A stretch of DNA of 64,000 nt from Limnohabitans sp. Rim28 (GCF_000293865.2 NZ_ALKN02000001.1:248001-312000), one strand, 5' to 3'; shown: positions 24,647 through 34,455, counted from the first letter of the stretch. Notes: generated by a model from the letters alone, not told the origin. Program-made: numbers and translations.

Positions 24647-27061
24647 TCAATGAGATGGATGGGCTGAATCCGGTGTCGTCAACACCTCGGGCAATGCCTT
24701 GGACAGGCGCAGCGCATTGAGCACAACCCCCAGTGAACTGAGTGCCATGCCCAAACCCGCCGCCCACGCGGGCAACCAACCCACAACAGCCAGCGGCACA
24801 CATGCAGCGTTGTAAATGGCCGACCACCAGAGGTTTTGCCGAACGATGCGCATCGTCTGGCGACTGCGCTGCAAGGTGCTGACCAGCACCTCGAGTTGCC
24901 CACCCATCAGCACAAAGTCTGATTTGGACTGCGCCAATGGAACGGCTTGACCCAGGGCAAAGGACACATCGGCCCCGGCCAGTACCGGGCCGTCGTTCAA
25001 GCCATCGCCCACCATGGCCACTTTGTGACCTTGGGCTTGCAAGCCCTGCAGCGCTTGCAGTTTGTGTTGTGGACTGCAACTGCCTTGCGCATCCGAGATG
25101 CCCACCGCTTGCGCCACTTGGGTCACTGCCGCTGGGCCATCGCCAGACAACACTTTCAAGCGCAGCCCCATCTCGCTCAACCGACGCACCACACGCGCAG
25201 CCTCGGGCCTGACTTCTTCGGCCAGCTCAAAGCTGGCCATCCAACCTGATGCATCGGCCAGACTGACCTGCAAGCGGTGACCGGCGCGAAGCGGCGCGTC
25301 GCAAAAAGCGGCAGAACCCAAGCGCAACAGCGTGTCTTCTTGTGCTGGGCCACGCAAAGCGCCTTGCACGCCCTGCCCTGCTGGTTCATCCACGTTGTGC
25401 ATCGTCAGCGCTTCGAGATCAGGCAATCGGCCCTGGGCTTCGGCTTGCCGCCGGGCCTTGGACCACAGCGCCCGAGACACGGGGTGCAAAGAGTGACGCG
25501 CCAAAGCGCCCGCCAAATCCAAGGCCCGCGCTTCACACACACCCTCTCGGGTGTGGATGCGCACCACTTCGAAGGCGTCACGCGTCAGGGTGCCGGTTTT
25601 GTCAAAAATCACGGTGTCAATGGCCGCCAGATTTTGCAAAGCGCTGAGCCTTCGCACCAAAACGCCGCTGCGGGCCAGAGCCCCAGCCGTGGCCAACATG
25701 GCTGCAGGCGTGGCCAGCGACAGGGCGCAAGGACAGGTCACGATCAACACCGCCACCCCCACCATGACGGCATGGGCCGGGTCACTGGGCCACCAGTAAG
25801 CGGCAGCACCCAGCGCCGCCAACATGACGGCCAGCAAAAAAGGTTTGGCCCAACGGTCCACCAGCAAGGCCATGGCCGGTTTTGACACGGCCGCACTTTC
25901 CATCAAGGCCACGATTTGCGCATAGCGCGTGGACGTGCCAATTTGCTCGATCTGCACCTGCAGGGTACCGCTCAGGTTGTGGCTGCCAGCGATCACGCGG
26001 TCACCCACTTTTCGGGCCAATGGCCGGGACTCGCCGGTCAGCAAGGCTTCGTCGACTTGGGCCAAGCCGCTCAGCACCAAGCCATCCGCGGCAAAGGCTT
26101 CACCCGGCAAGACTTCGATCACATCACCCACTTGCAGACGACGCACCGACAACAGCACCCAGCTGCCATCAGGCTGACGCTTGCGAACGCTTTCGGGCAG
26201 TCGGTTCAACACGGCCTCCAAGGCGCCCGCGGTGCGGTCGCGCATGCGCAACTCCAGCCAACGCCCCGTTAGCAAAAAGAAAACAAACATGGTGAAGGAG
26301 TCGAAAAAAACCTCTGCACCAAAGAGTCCTTGCGGCTCAAACGTGCCCAAGGTGCTCACCACAAAGGTCACCACCAGCCCCAAGGCCACGGGCAAATCCA
26401 TGCTGATGTGTCGCTCGCGCAAGTCACGCCAAGCATTTCTAAAAAACGGGGCGCAAGAGAAAAAAATCACTGGCAAAGACAAGACCCAAGACGCCCAACG
26501 CAGCAGGTGCATGGACTCGGGGGCAATGTCACCCGGATCACTCAGGTACGCCGGGGTCGCGTACATCATGACTTGCATCATGCACATTGCCGACACGGAC
26601 CAACGCCAAACCATGCGCCGTGACTCGTCGCGCCGCAGCGTGTGGGCATGGGCATCGTTGGCAGGCAAGGCTTTATAACCATAGCGCTCCACCGAGCGCA
26701 TCCACTCAGACGGACGGGTCTGCTCAGCAGACCACACAATTTGCCCCCGGTGACTGGCACCGCTGATTTGTGCCGACTGCACGCCGGGCACGGCTCGCAA
26801 GGCATCTTCCAGTGTGATCGCACATGCTGCGCAATGCATGCCCTCCAACACGACACTGGACGTCCAGCACGCCGAACCCCTTGGATTCGGAATACTGAAT
26901 GCAGCCCACTCCTCTGGCCTGTCCAGCAATTGCAAACGAGCAGCGGTATCGGTATCGGCAGCTGCCGCTGTATCTGCATTCGGCGTTGAATGGGCGCGCA
27001 GAACACCCTTTGGCTCAGAACCGTGCGCAGGAACGTTCGAAAAAACATTGACTTGTGTCAT
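24647..27061 (-). CDS. ccoI: Copper-translocating P-type ATPase for cbb3 assembly (CcoI/FixI)
   Basis: An 804-residue P1B-type ATPase. The N-terminal heavy-metal domain has GMHCAAC (Cys77, Cys80). The core motifs are TGES, the membrane CPC in IVTCPCALSLATPA, DKTGT, SLHPVS for the HP site, and GDGLND. It exports copper to the periplasm for CcoN loading and is followed by ccoS. A 60-residue Ala/Asp-rich, poorly conserved N-terminal extension precedes the metal domain. No ribosome-binding site is visible before the ATG at 27061, so that start is less certain than the rest. Confidence 0.92.
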   Translation of the reverse strand: MTQVNVFSNVPAHGSEPKGVLRAHSTPNADTAAAADTDTAARLQLLDRPEEWAAFSIPNPRGSACWTSSVVLEGMHCAACAITLEDALRAVPGVQSAQISGASHRGQIVWSAEQTRPSEWMRSVERYGYKALPANDAHAHTLRRDESRRMVWRWSVSAMCMMQVMMYATPAYLSDPGDIAPESMHLLRWASWVLSLPVIFFSCAPFFRNAWRDLRERHISMDLPVALGLVVTFVVSTLGTFEPQGLFGAEVFFDSFTMFVFFLLTGRWLELRMRDRTAGALEAVLNRLPESVRKRQPDGSWVLLSVRRLQVGDVIEVLPGEAFAADGLVLSGLAQVDEALLTGESRPLARKVGDRVIAGSHNLSGTLQVQIEQIGTSTRYAQIVALMESAAVSKPAMALLVDRWAKPFLLAVMLAALGAAAYWWPSDPAHAVMVGVAVLIVTCPCALSLATPAAMLATAGALARSGVLVRRLSALQNLAAIDTVIFDKTGTLTRDAFEVVRIHTREGVCEARALDLAGALARHSLHPVSRALWSKARRQAEAQGRLPDLEALTMHNVDEPAGQGVQGALRGPAQEDTLLRLGSAAFCDAPLRAGHRLQVSLADASGWMASFELAEEVRPEAARVVRRLSEMGLRLKVLSGDGPAAVTQVAQAVGISDAQGSCSPQHKLQALQGLQAQGHKVAMVGDGLNDGPVLAGADVSFALGQAVPLAQSKSDFVLMGGQLEVLVSTLQRSRQTMRIVRQNLWWSAIYNAACVPLAVVGWLPAWAAGLGMALSSLGVVLNALRLSKALPEVLTTPDSAHPSH

Positions 27062-27095
27062 GTTTCAAAGATACGCCAGCCGACCCATTCAAAGC

Positions 27096-27109
27096 TTGAT
27101 GTGCATCAA
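27096..27109. promoter_or_regulatory. Perfect FNR box between ccoI and the universal stress gene
   Basis: TTGAT-GTGC-ATCAA is perfect and palindromic. A TATGCT -10 at 27132-27137 places a transcription start near 27144, so the box centre is at about -41.5 for the plus-strand gene, the class II activator position. For ccoI the same spacing would put the start at its ATG. Confidence 0.82.
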
Positions 27110-27166
27110 GCCGCTGCGTTTGCGGCTCTTTTATGCTGGGTTTTCTTTTCACACCAGGAGCCAAAC

Positions 27167-27610
27167 ATGTACGAACGCATCCTTGTCGCCACTGACGGAT
27201 CGACATTGTCGAAAAAAGCCGTGGCCAGTGCCATGCAATTGGCATCCACCTGCGCAGCGGAGTTGATCGCGCTCAAAGTGGTCCCACGCTACCCACAGGC
27301 CTACTTCGAGGGCAGCATTCCCCTGTCTGCAGAGGAAGTGTCGCGCGTTGAAAAGCAATGGGCAGAGGCCGCCCAGGCCCAATTGGCCACTGTAGAAAAA
27401 TCGGCCAAAGCCAAAGGCGTCCCCATCAAATCGCTGGTGGTCAAGTCCGATGTGGTGTCGGACGCCATCATTGCCGCTGCCAAAAAGCAGCACGCGGATT
27501 TGATCGTGATGGCCTCACACGGCCGCAAGGGCATCAAACGCTTGTTGTTAGGGAGTGAAACACAACAAGTGCTGACCCATTCTCACATCCCCGTTTTGGT
27601 GCTTCGCTGA
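27167..27610 (+). CDS. Universal stress protein (UspA family)
   Basis: A 147-residue UspA-fold protein: N-terminal strand MYERILVATDGSTLSKKA and the C-terminal nucleotide-binding motif GRKGIKRLLLGSETQQVLTHS, matching G-2x-G-9x-G(S/T), so it is of the ATP-binding type. A good AGGAG ribosome site precedes the ATG at 27167. An in-frame upstream extension has no family similarity. The FNR box at -41.5 suggests induction under low oxygen, as for Usp proteins in denitrifying and microaerobic regulons. Confidence 0.88.
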   Translation: MYERILVATDGSTLSKKAVASAMQLASTCAAELIALKVVPRYPQAYFEGSIPLSAEEVSRVEKQWAEAAQAQLATVEKSAKAKGVPIKSLVVKSDVVSDAIIAAAKKQHADLIVMASHGRKGIKRLLLGSETQQVLTHSHIPVLVLR

Positions 27611-27643
27611 GGTGGCGGGACGCTCAGGCAAAGATGACCGGTA

Positions 27644-29209
27644 TCAGGAGGCGAAAAGACCCTTGTGTTGATCACGCAAGAGGTTTTTTTGCACCTTGCC
27701 CATGGTGTTGCGGGGCAACTCGGGCACCACGAAGCAGCGTTTGGGGATCTTGAAATTCGCCAGCTTGGCCTTGAGTTCGGCCAGGACGGATTCAGGTTGC
27801 ACGGATGCGCCCGGCTTGAGCGTGATCACCGCCACCCCCACCTCCCCAAAGTCAGGGTGCGGCACGCCAATCACAGCGCTTTCAGCCACACCCTTCATGT
27901 CATTGATGTAGCCCTCAATCTCGGCCGGATACACGTTGTAACCACCGCTGATGATCAGGTCTTTGCTGCGACCCACAATGGTCACATAGCCGCGCTCGTC
28001 CACTTTGCCCACGTCACCGGTCTTGAAAAAGCCGTCTGGCGTAAATTCTTCGGCGGTCTTTTCGGGCATGCGCCAGTAGCCTTTGAAGACGTTCGGGCCC
28101 TTGACCTGAATGGCACCGATCTCTCCCACGGGCAGCTTTTTCCCGTCATCCCCCTGCACCCTCAAGTCAATACCTGGCAAGGGAAAGCCTACGGTGCCGC
28201 CGCGCCGCTCAGACTGTTTGGCGTAGCGCTTGTCTGCCGCATAGGGGTTGGAGGTCAACATGGCGGTTTCGCTCATGCCGTAGCGCTCCACAATGGTGTG
28301 GCCTGTGCGCTGCTGCCATTCGGTGAACGTCTCAATCAACAAGGGCGCCGACCCGGCCACAAACAAACGCATGTTGCGAACAGCCGCTGGGGTCAAGGAA
28401 GGTTCAGCCAACATGCGGACATACAGCGTGGGCACGCCCATGAACACGGTGGCTTGGCCCATGAAGCCAATGGCTCGCTTGGGATCGAACTTGGCCATCC
28501 AGATCATCTTGCTGCCATTGATCAGTGCGCCATGAATGGCCACAAACAAACCATGCACATGGAAGATGGGCAAGGCATGGATGAGCACATCGCCTTGGCC
28601 TGTAGGCCCTCCGGTCGCCGTCCAGCCCCAGTAGTCCTTGAGTGTCAGCGCGTTGCTCAGCATGTTGCCGTGCGTGAGCATGGCGCCCTTGCTGCGGCCG
28701 GTTGTGCCGCTGGTGTACAAAATGGCGGCCAGATCGTCTGCACGGCGTTGCACCGGGGTGTGACGGTCACTTTGCAGGGCTGCGCGGTCCAGCAAGCTAC
28801 CGCTTCGGTCTTCATTCAGGGTGAAGACATGCTGCGTACCGGCCTTGAAGGCGATCTTGTTGACCCAGCCAAAGTTGGCACCACTGCACACCACCACGGC
28901 AGGCTCAGCATTGCCAATGAAATACTCGATTTCAGCGCTTTGGTAAGCGGTGTTCAAGGGCAAGAACACATAACCCGCACGCAAGGTGGCCAAATACAAA
29001 ATCAAGGCTTCCACCGATTTTTCGACCTGCACGGCCACCCGACTGCCTTCGGGCAAATCCAGCGATGCCAGCAAATTGGCCATCATGGCCGTAGCGCGAT
29101 CCAAATCGTGCCAACTGTATTCCAGACCATCGTCGGTTTGAACCGCCACACTTGACAGATCGGATGGAAAAGCAGCCCTGAGGGCCGCAAACAGGTTGTT
29201 TTGGGTCAT
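27644..29209 (-). CDS. matB: Malonyl-CoA/methylmalonyl-CoA synthetase
   Basis: A 521-residue ANL-family ligase. Motifs: LYTSGTTGRSKGAMLTHGN (P-loop), ALPIFHVHGLFVA, RYGMSETAMLTSNPY, GRSKDLIISGGYNVYPAEIE and the C-terminal Lys in LPRNTMGKVQKN. The RYGMSET and SGGYNVYPAE wording fits MatB, which makes malonyl-CoA from malonate, ATP and CoA. The start at 29209 is preferred over an ATG five codons upstream. A transcription terminator separates it from the Bug gene upstream. No malonyl-CoA decarboxylase gene lies nearby. Confidence 0.85.
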   Translation of the reverse strand: MTQNNLFAALRAAFPSDLSSVAVQTDDGLEYSWHDLDRATAMMANLLASLDLPEGSRVAVQVEKSVEALILYLATLRAGYVFLPLNTAYQSAEIEYFIGNAEPAVVVCSGANFGWVNKIAFKAGTQHVFTLNEDRSGSLLDRAALQSDRHTPVQRRADDLAAILYTSGTTGRSKGAMLTHGNMLSNALTLKDYWGWTATGGPTGQGDVLIHALPIFHVHGLFVAIHGALINGSKMIWMAKFDPKRAIGFMGQATVFMGVPTLYVRMLAEPSLTPAAVRNMRLFVAGSAPLLIETFTEWQQRTGHTIVERYGMSETAMLTSNPYAADKRYAKQSERRGGTVGFPLPGIDLRVQGDDGKKLPVGEIGAIQVKGPNVFKGYWRMPEKTAEEFTPDGFFKTGDVGKVDERGYVTIVGRSKDLIISGGYNVYPAEIEGYINDMKGVAESAVIGVPHPDFGEVGVAVITLKPGASVQPESVLAELKAKLANFKIPKRCFVVPELPRNTMGKVQKNLLRDQHKGLFAS

Positions 29210-29229
29210 GGTGGCAAAAATCAAACGAG

Positions 29230-29252
29230 AAAAAGGGCCTGATCACAGGCCC
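29230..29252 (-). terminator. Intrinsic terminator between the Bug gene and matB
   Basis: On the minus strand, GGGCCTG-4-CAGGCCC is followed by five T. It should limit read-through from the Bug gene into matB. Confidence 0.7.
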
Positions 29253-29271
29253 GGAAAAATCAGCCCAAGGC

Positions 29272-30267
29272 TCAATCGAGTTTGGCGCCCGAGGCCTTCA
29301 CCACTTGGGACCACTTGGCCAACTCTTTCTTGATGAAAGCTTCGAACTGCGCGCCCGTGAGGTTGGGAAATTCAGCGCCTTGGTTGGCCCACACGGCTTT
29401 GGCTTCGTCGGTCTGGCAGGCACGGCGGAACTCTTCGATCGCTTTGGCCTGGGCATCTGGGGTGGTGCCTTTGGGCGCCCATACGCCATACCAAGTGGAG
29501 ACGGTGTAGTCGGGCAAGCCCAGCTCGGTCGAGCAAGGCACATCCGGGAAAGCAGGATTGCGCTTGGTGCCAGAGACCATCAAAGCCTTGATGCGCCCAC
29601 CCTTGATGTGAGCAGCCGAGGAACCGAGTCCATCGAACATCATGTCCACGTTGCCCGCAATCAGGTCTTGCAAGGCGGGGCCTGCGCCACGGTATGGAAT
29701 GTGGGTGATGAAGGTCTTGGTTTGAAGCTTGAACAACTCACCGGCCAAATGGTGCGATGTGCCGCCACCCGCAGAACCGTAGTTCAAACGGCCGGGGTTC
29801 TTTTTGAGCATTTCCAAGAAGGATTTGAAATCTGGCGAGGTGATTTTCTTGGGGTTGACCACCAAAACCTGAGGCACAGCCGCCACTTGAATCAAGGGAA
29901 TCAGATCGCGTTCCAGGTCGTAATCCAGGCGTGGGTACATGCTGGGTGCGATGGTGTGGTGCACGGCCCCCATGAAGTAGTTGTACCCGTCAGGTGTCGC
30001 TTTGGCAGCGATGCCAGCGCCCAAAGTACCGCCAGCGCCACCGCGGTTGTCAATGATCATTTGACGACCGGTCAGCTTGGCAAATGCGGCAGACATCGGG
30101 CGTGCAAAGGCGTCGGTGCCCCCGCCTGCAGGAAAAGGAACAATCATGTTGATCGGCTTGGTCGGCCAAGCGCCCTGGGCTTGAGCCCACACAGGCAGAG
30201 CACCAGACATGGCGGCGATGGTCTTGATGAAATCTCTGCGTTGAGGTGTTTTGAACTGATCTGTCAT
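29272..30267 (-). CDS. Bug family substrate-binding protein with Tat-like signal
   Basis: A 331-residue Bug/TctC-type binding protein (INMIVPFPAGGGTDAFARPM near residue 38, NRGGAGGTLGAGIAAKATPDGY near 80). The signal region is QRRDFIKTIAAMSGALPVWAQA, which carries a twin-arginine pattern followed by a weakly hydrophobic core and an AQA site, so export by Tat is plausible. No TctA or TctB genes accompany it; solitary Bug genes are common in Burkholderiales. Its neighbour matB suggests malonate or a related acid as ligand, but a terminator lies between them. Confidence 0.87.
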   Translation of the reverse strand: MTDQFKTPQRRDFIKTIAAMSGALPVWAQAQGAWPTKPINMIVPFPAGGGTDAFARPMSAAFAKLTGRQMIIDNRGGAGGTLGAGIAAKATPDGYNYFMGAVHHTIAPSMYPRLDYDLERDLIPLIQVAAVPQVLVVNPKKITSPDFKSFLEMLKKNPGRLNYGSAGGGTSHHLAGELFKLQTKTFITHIPYRGAGPALQDLIAGNVDMMFDGLGSSAAHIKGGRIKALMVSGTKRNPAFPDVPCSTELGLPDYTVSTWYGVWAPKGTTPDAQAKAIEEFRRACQTDEAKAVWANQGAEFPNLTGAQFEAFIKKELAKWSQVVKASGAKLD

Positions 30268-30354
30268 GAATAGTCTCCTAGTTATGGGTGCCGAATCATA
30301 AAGTGGTGGCGAATTGAATGCAAAACCACAGAAAAAATCTTGAACAACAAAGCT

Positions 30355-31152
30355 TTATCTGGTTACCTTCGTAGACTTAAAAAGGAAATACAAGCCCGCG
30401 AGCATCATGGGCACGCACAGCCACTGGCCCATGCTCATCCCCAAGGAAAGCAAGCCCAGGTGCGCATCAGGTTCTCTGAAAAACTCGGCCACAAACCGGA
30501 AGCATCCGTAACCGAGCAAAAAAGCACCCGAAACCTGCCCCATAGGGCGGTCTTTGCGGGCAAACCACCACAGCAACACAAACAGCAACAGGCCTTCCAG
30601 CGCAATTTGGTACAGCTGCGAGGGGTGGCGCGGCAAATCACCCGCCCCTCGGAACACCATGCCCCAAGGCAAGGACGGATCGGCCACGCGGCCCCAAAGT
30701 TCACCATTCATGAAGTTGCCAATGCGCCCAGCGGCCAGCCCCGTGGGCACACAAGGCGCGACGAAGTCCATGACCTGCAAAAACGGACGCTGTCGGGTGC
30801 GGGCAAACCAGACCATGGCCAGCATCACGCCCAGCAAGCCACCATGAAAACTCATGCCGCCCTGCCAAATGGCGAAAATTTCGAGCGGGTTAGACAAGTA
30901 ATACGCCGGTTTGTAAAACAAGCAATAGCCCACGCGCCCCCCCAGGACGACACCCAGCACGCCCAAGAACAAGATGTCTTCCACATCTCTTTTTTGCCAT
31001 TGCGGCAAGTTCGAGAAAGGCAGATGCCCTAGGCGCCGGGTGCCCAGCCAGTAAAAAAGACCAAATGCGGCCAAATAGGTCAGGCCATACCAATGGATGG
31101 CCAAGGGCCCCAGTTGCAAGGCGACAGGATCGATTTGTGGGTGGATCAGCAT
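30355..31152 (-). CDS. lgt: Prolipoprotein diacylglyceryl transferase
   Basis: A 265-residue inner-membrane enzyme with seven predicted spans. The conserved [15 protein letters not shown] motif, MSFHGGLLG (active-site His) and the family's [12 protein letters not shown] near the start are all present. It transfers diacylglycerol from phosphatidylglycerol to the lipobox Cys of prolipoproteins. The ATG at 31152 gives the normal N terminus; an upstream in-frame ATG adds 15 atypical residues. It is divergent from ilvD across 125 bases. Confidence 0.94.
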   Translation of the reverse strand: MLIHPQIDPVALQLGPLAIHWYGLTYLAAFGLFYWLGTRRLGHLPFSNLPQWQKRDVEDILFLGVLGVVLGGRVGYCLFYKPAYYLSNPLEIFAIWQGGMSFHGGLLGVMLAMVWFARTRQRPFLQVMDFVAPCVPTGLAAGRIGNFMNGELWGRVADPSLPWGMVFRGAGDLPRHPSQLYQIALEGLLLFVLLWWFARKDRPMGQVSGAFLLGYGCFRFVAEFFREPDAHLGLLSLGMSMGQWLCVPMMLAGLYFLFKSTKVTR

Positions 31153-31277
31153 GCTCGGATTGTGCACCGTCAAGAAGTCCTGAATGGCCCGGGTCAAATG
31201 CCGTGGTCAAGCGGCTTGGGTTTGAGACTGACCGCTAGAATGTGACAAATTTTTTTCTTTCCCGAAGAGACGCCACC

Positions 31278-32978
31278 ATGACCGACAAAATCATTCCGAT
31301 CAAACCCATCAACGAACGCAGCGCCAACATCACCGCGGGCAAATCACGCGCCCCCAACCGCTCGATGTACTACGCCATGGGTTACGAAGAAGGCGATTTC
31401 GTCAAGCCCATGGTGGGCGTTGCCAACGGCCACAGCACCATCACGCCGTGCAACAGCGGCTTGCAAAAACTGGCCGATGCGGCGGTCGAAGGCATCGAAG
31501 AGGCGGGCGGCAATGCCCAAATCTTCGGCACCCCCACCATTTCCGACGGCATGGCCATGGGCACCGAGGGCATGAAGTACTCACTCGTTTCCCGCGAAGT
31601 CATCGCTGACTGCGTCGAAACTTGCGTGCAAGGCCAGTGGATGGACGGTGTTTTGGTCGTCGGTGGTTGCGACAAGAACATGCCAGGCGGCCTGATGGGC
31701 ATGCTGCGCGCCAATGTGCCTGCCATCTACGTTTATGGCGGCACTATTCTGCCCGGACGCTACCAAGGCAAAGACCTGAACATTGTGAGCGTGTTTGAAG
31801 CGGTGGGCGAAAACGCCGCCGGCAAAATGAGCGACTTTGATTTGAAAGAAATCGAAAAGCGCGCCATCCCGGGTACGGGCTCTTGTGGCGGCATGTACAC
31901 GGCCAACACCATGTCTTCTGCTTTTGAAGCTTTGGGCATTTCTTTGCCCTACTCTTCAACCATGGCCAACGTGCACGAAGAAAAAGTTCACTCTGCCAAA
32001 GAGTCGGCCAAAGTCTTGGTGCAAGCCATTCAAAAAGGCATCAAGCCCAAAGACATCGTCACACGCAAATCGATTGAAAACGCGGTTGCCGTGATCATGG
32101 CCACGGGTGGTTCCACCAACGCGGTGCTGCACTTCTTGGCCATTGCCCACTGTGCGGGCGTGGAGTGGAGCATCGACGACTTCGAGCGCATCCGTCAGCG
32201 CACCCCTGTTTTGTGTGACCTCAAGCCCAGCGGCAAGGCTTTGGCGGTTGACTTGCACGTCGCAGGCGGCATCCCTCAAGTGATGAAGATTTTGCTCAAT
32301 GCCGGTCTGCTGCACGGTGACTGCATCACCATCACGGGTCAAACCATTGCAGAAGTTCTGAAGGATGTGCCTGACGCGCCGCCGAATGACACCGTCATCC
32401 ACACCATCGAAAAAGCCATGTACAAGCAAGGCCACTTGGCCATCTTGAAGGGCAACCTGTCGCCTGAAGGCGCTGTGGCCAAGATCACGGGCCTGAAAAA
32501 TCCGGTCATTACCGGCCCTGCCCGCGTGTTTGACGATGAGCAATCAGCCCTCGAAGCCATTTTGGCCGGAAAAATCGTGGCGGGCGATGTCATGGTGTTG
32601 CGTTACCTCGGCCCCAAAGGGGGCCCTGGCATGCCCGAAATGCTGGCCCCAACAGGTGCCCTGATCGGCGCGGGCCTTGGCGAAACGGTCGGTCTGATCA
32701 CCGATGGCCGCTTCTCGGGTGGCACATGGGGGATGGTGGTCGGTCACGTGGCGCCCGAAGCAGCAGCGGGCGGCAACATCGCCTTTGTGAATGAGGGCGA
32801 CAGCATCACCATCGACGCGCACAAGCTGCTTTTGGAACTGAACGTGCCCGAGGCCGAACTGGCCAAGCGACGCGAAGGCTGGAAAGCCCCTGCCCCGCGT
32901 TACACCCGCGGCGTACAAGCCAAATTTGCTTTCAACGCCTCCAGTGCCAGCAAGGGCGCAGTTTTGGACATGTTCTGA
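31278..32978 (+). CDS. ilvD: Dihydroxy-acid dehydratase
   Basis: A 566-residue enzyme of the IlvD/Edd family that dehydrates 2,3-dihydroxy acids in valine and isoleucine synthesis. The Fe-S Cys motifs are [10 protein letters not shown] and [14 protein letters not shown]; the conserved [16 protein letters not shown] lies near the end. The ATG at 31278 follows an AAGAGA ribosome-binding site. A TAGAAT -10-like element lies at 31236-31241 without a clear -35. A strong terminator follows the gene, so it is probably monocistronic. Confidence 0.95.
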   Translation: MTDKIIPIKPINERSANITAGKSRAPNRSMYYAMGYEEGDFVKPMVGVANGHSTITPCNSGLQKLADAAVEGIEEAGGNAQIFGTPTISDGMAMGTEGMKYSLVSREVIADCVETCVQGQWMDGVLVVGGCDKNMPGGLMGMLRANVPAIYVYGGTILPGRYQGKDLNIVSVFEAVGENAAGKMSDFDLKEIEKRAIPGTGSCGGMYTANTMSSAFEALGISLPYSSTMANVHEEKVHSAKESAKVLVQAIQKGIKPKDIVTRKSIENAVAVIMATGGSTNAVLHFLAIAHCAGVEWSIDDFERIRQRTPVLCDLKPSGKALAVDLHVAGGIPQVMKILLNAGLLHGDCITITGQTIAEVLKDVPDAPPNDTVIHTIEKAMYKQGHLAILKGNLSPEGAVAKITGLKNPVITGPARVFDDEQSALEAILAGKIVAGDVMVLRYLGPKGGPGMPEMLAPTGALIGAGLGETVGLITDGRFSGGTWGMVVGHVAPEAAAGGNIAFVNEGDSITIDAHKLLLELNVPEAELAKRREGWKAPAPRYTRGVQAKFAFNASSASKGAVLDMF

Positions 32979-32997
32979 TCCATGACCCGCCAGCATG

Positions 32998-33025
32998 AAA
33001 AAAGCCACCGCAAGGTGGCTTTTTT
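32998..33025. terminator. Bidirectional terminator after ilvD
   Basis: Six A, GCCACC, GCAA loop, GGTGGC, six T. It works in both directions and separates ilvD from the convergent GlcG-type gene. Confidence 0.88.
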
Positions 33026-33068
33026 CATGGTTGGCCTTGACCAACAGGTCAAGACTTGAAGAAAGAGA

Positions 33069-33476
33069 TCACAAACCGATGGCCGCGATGCCCGCCTTGG
33101 CGATCTGAGCGTCTTCGGTGGACTTGACACCACTCACGCCAACGGCACCCAGGCAGAAACCGTCTTTCATGATCGGGACGCCGCCTTCCAGCATGCCGTG
33201 GATGGTGGGCGCTGACAAGAAGGAGGTGCGTCCGCCATTGATGACGTCTTCGTAAACCTTGCTTTCACGGCGACCCAAAGCGGCCGTGTGGGCTTTGGAC
33301 GGGGCAATGTGAGCCGACACAGGGGGAGCACCATCCAGACGGGTGAAATGGAGCAAATGGCCGCCCGCGTCCACAATGGCGATGCTCACCGCCCAGTTGT
33401 TTTGGAGGGCTTCGGCCTCGGCTGCTGCGGCAATCGCTTTGACATCGGACAGTTCAAGAGTGGATTGGGTCTTCAT
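33069..33476 (-). CDS. GlcG/HbpS family heme-binding-type protein
   Basis: A 135-residue protein with the GlcG/HbpS fold pattern: NNWAVSIAIVDAGGHLLHFTRLDGA near residue 27, KAHTAALGRRES, and the Gly-rich MLEGGVPIMKDGFCLGAVGVSG near 95. The family includes heme-degrading HbpS and corrinoid adenosyltransferase-related PduO C domains; many members have no known role. There is no signal peptide. The start at 33476 is chosen for family length; a longer in-frame version adds 13 hydrophobic residues that are not typical of the family. It is monocistronic and convergent with ilvD. Confidence 0.8.
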   Translation of the reverse strand: MKTQSTLELSDVKAIAAAAEAEALQNNWAVSIAIVDAGGHLLHFTRLDGAPPVSAHIAPSKAHTAALGRRESKVYEDVINGGRTSFLSAPTIHGMLEGGVPIMKDGFCLGAVGVSGVKSTEDAQIAKAGIAAIGL

Positions 33477-33667
33477 GACGGCATCATTTAAAAAAAGAAA
33501 AAACAGAGCATACACGCGTCAGATCTGCAGATTGACCACCACAAAGCAAAACTGATTCAACTGGATAACCCCATCATCTAGGGGAAATCAGCAAAACAGG
33601 GGCCAAGCAAGCCTCTGGCCTCTACAATGGAATCACCTTTTTTAAAGGCTTATCTAGGAGATACACC

Positions 33668-34360
33668 ATGAGCGACCTTCGCACCCTCAATTCCGCTGAC
33701 TGGGGACATGTGGACCTGGCGGCTCGCAACCGCGTTCTGCGCAACACCTATTGGCTGCTGGCCCTGAGCATGCTGCCTACCGTGCTGGGCGCTTGGGTCG
33801 GGGTGAGCACAGGCATCACCCAATCACTCACGGGCTTTATGGGCCTGGTGGTGTTCTTGGGCGGCGCATTCGGTTTCATGTTCGCCATCGAGAAAACCAA
33901 AAACTCGGCCGCTGGCGTGCCCGTGCTGCTGGCCTTTACGTTCTTCATGGGCCTGATGCTCTCGCGCATGATCGCCATGGTTTTGGGCTTCAAGAACGGC
34001 TCTGACCTGGTCATGACCGCTTTTGCAGGTACAGCCGGTGTGTTTTTCGTCATGGCCAGCCTGGCCAGCGTCATCAAGCGTGACTTGTCTGGCATGGGCA
34101 AATGGCTGTTTGTAGGCGCCATGGTCCTGATGGTGGGCGGCATCATCAACGTGTTTGTGGGCTCTACCGCCGGCATGTTGGTCCTCTCCACTTTGGCCAT
34201 CGGTATCTTCAGCGCCTTCTTGCTGTATGACCTCAAGCGCATCCTGGATGGCGGCGAAACCAACTACATCAGCGCCACTTTGGCCCTGTACCTCAGCGTG
34301 TTCAACATCTTCCAAAGCTTGTTGGCCCTGCTCGGCATCATGGGTGGCGAGCGCGACTGA
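33668..34360 (+). CDS. Bax inhibitor-1/YccA family membrane protein
   Basis: A 230-residue protein with seven membrane segments and the BI-1 family features NTYWLLALSMLPTVLGAW near residue 26 and the conserved YDLKRILDGGETNYISATLALYLSVFNIF at the end, whose Asp residues form the proposed pH sensor of calcium leak. In bacteria YccA inhibits FtsH proteolysis of membrane proteins. A TACAAT -10-like element (33623-33628) and an AGGAGA ribosome site precede it, and an intrinsic terminator follows. It is monocistronic. Confidence 0.9.
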   Translation: MSDLRTLNSADWGHVDLAARNRVLRNTYWLLALSMLPTVLGAWVGVSTGITQSLTGFMGLVVFLGGAFGFMFAIEKTKNSAAGVPVLLAFTFFMGLMLSRMIAMVLGFKNGSDLVMTAFAGTAGVFFVMASLASVIKRDLSGMGKWLFVGAMVLMVGGIINVFVGSTAGMLVLSTLAIGIFSAFLLYDLKRILDGGETNYISATLALYLSVFNIFQSLLALLGIMGGERD

Positions 34361-34382
34361 ACCCAGCCCCTCCCCTCAAGAC

Positions 34383-34407
34383 AAAGGCTCCCTCGGGAGC
34401 CTTTTTT
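34383..34407 (+). terminator. Intrinsic terminator after the BI-1 gene
   Basis: AAAGGCTCC-CTCG-GGAGCC followed by six T, 23 bases after the stop codon. Confidence 0.85.
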
Positions 34408-34455
34408 GTGTCCGCCCATTGTCCGAAGGGGCTGCACATCAGACGCGCTTTCAGA

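Noticed and set aside
27665..29155. A 496-codon plus-strand open frame opposite matB
   Set aside because: Antisense shadow of matB codon usage; no domain, biased composition, no regulatory signals.
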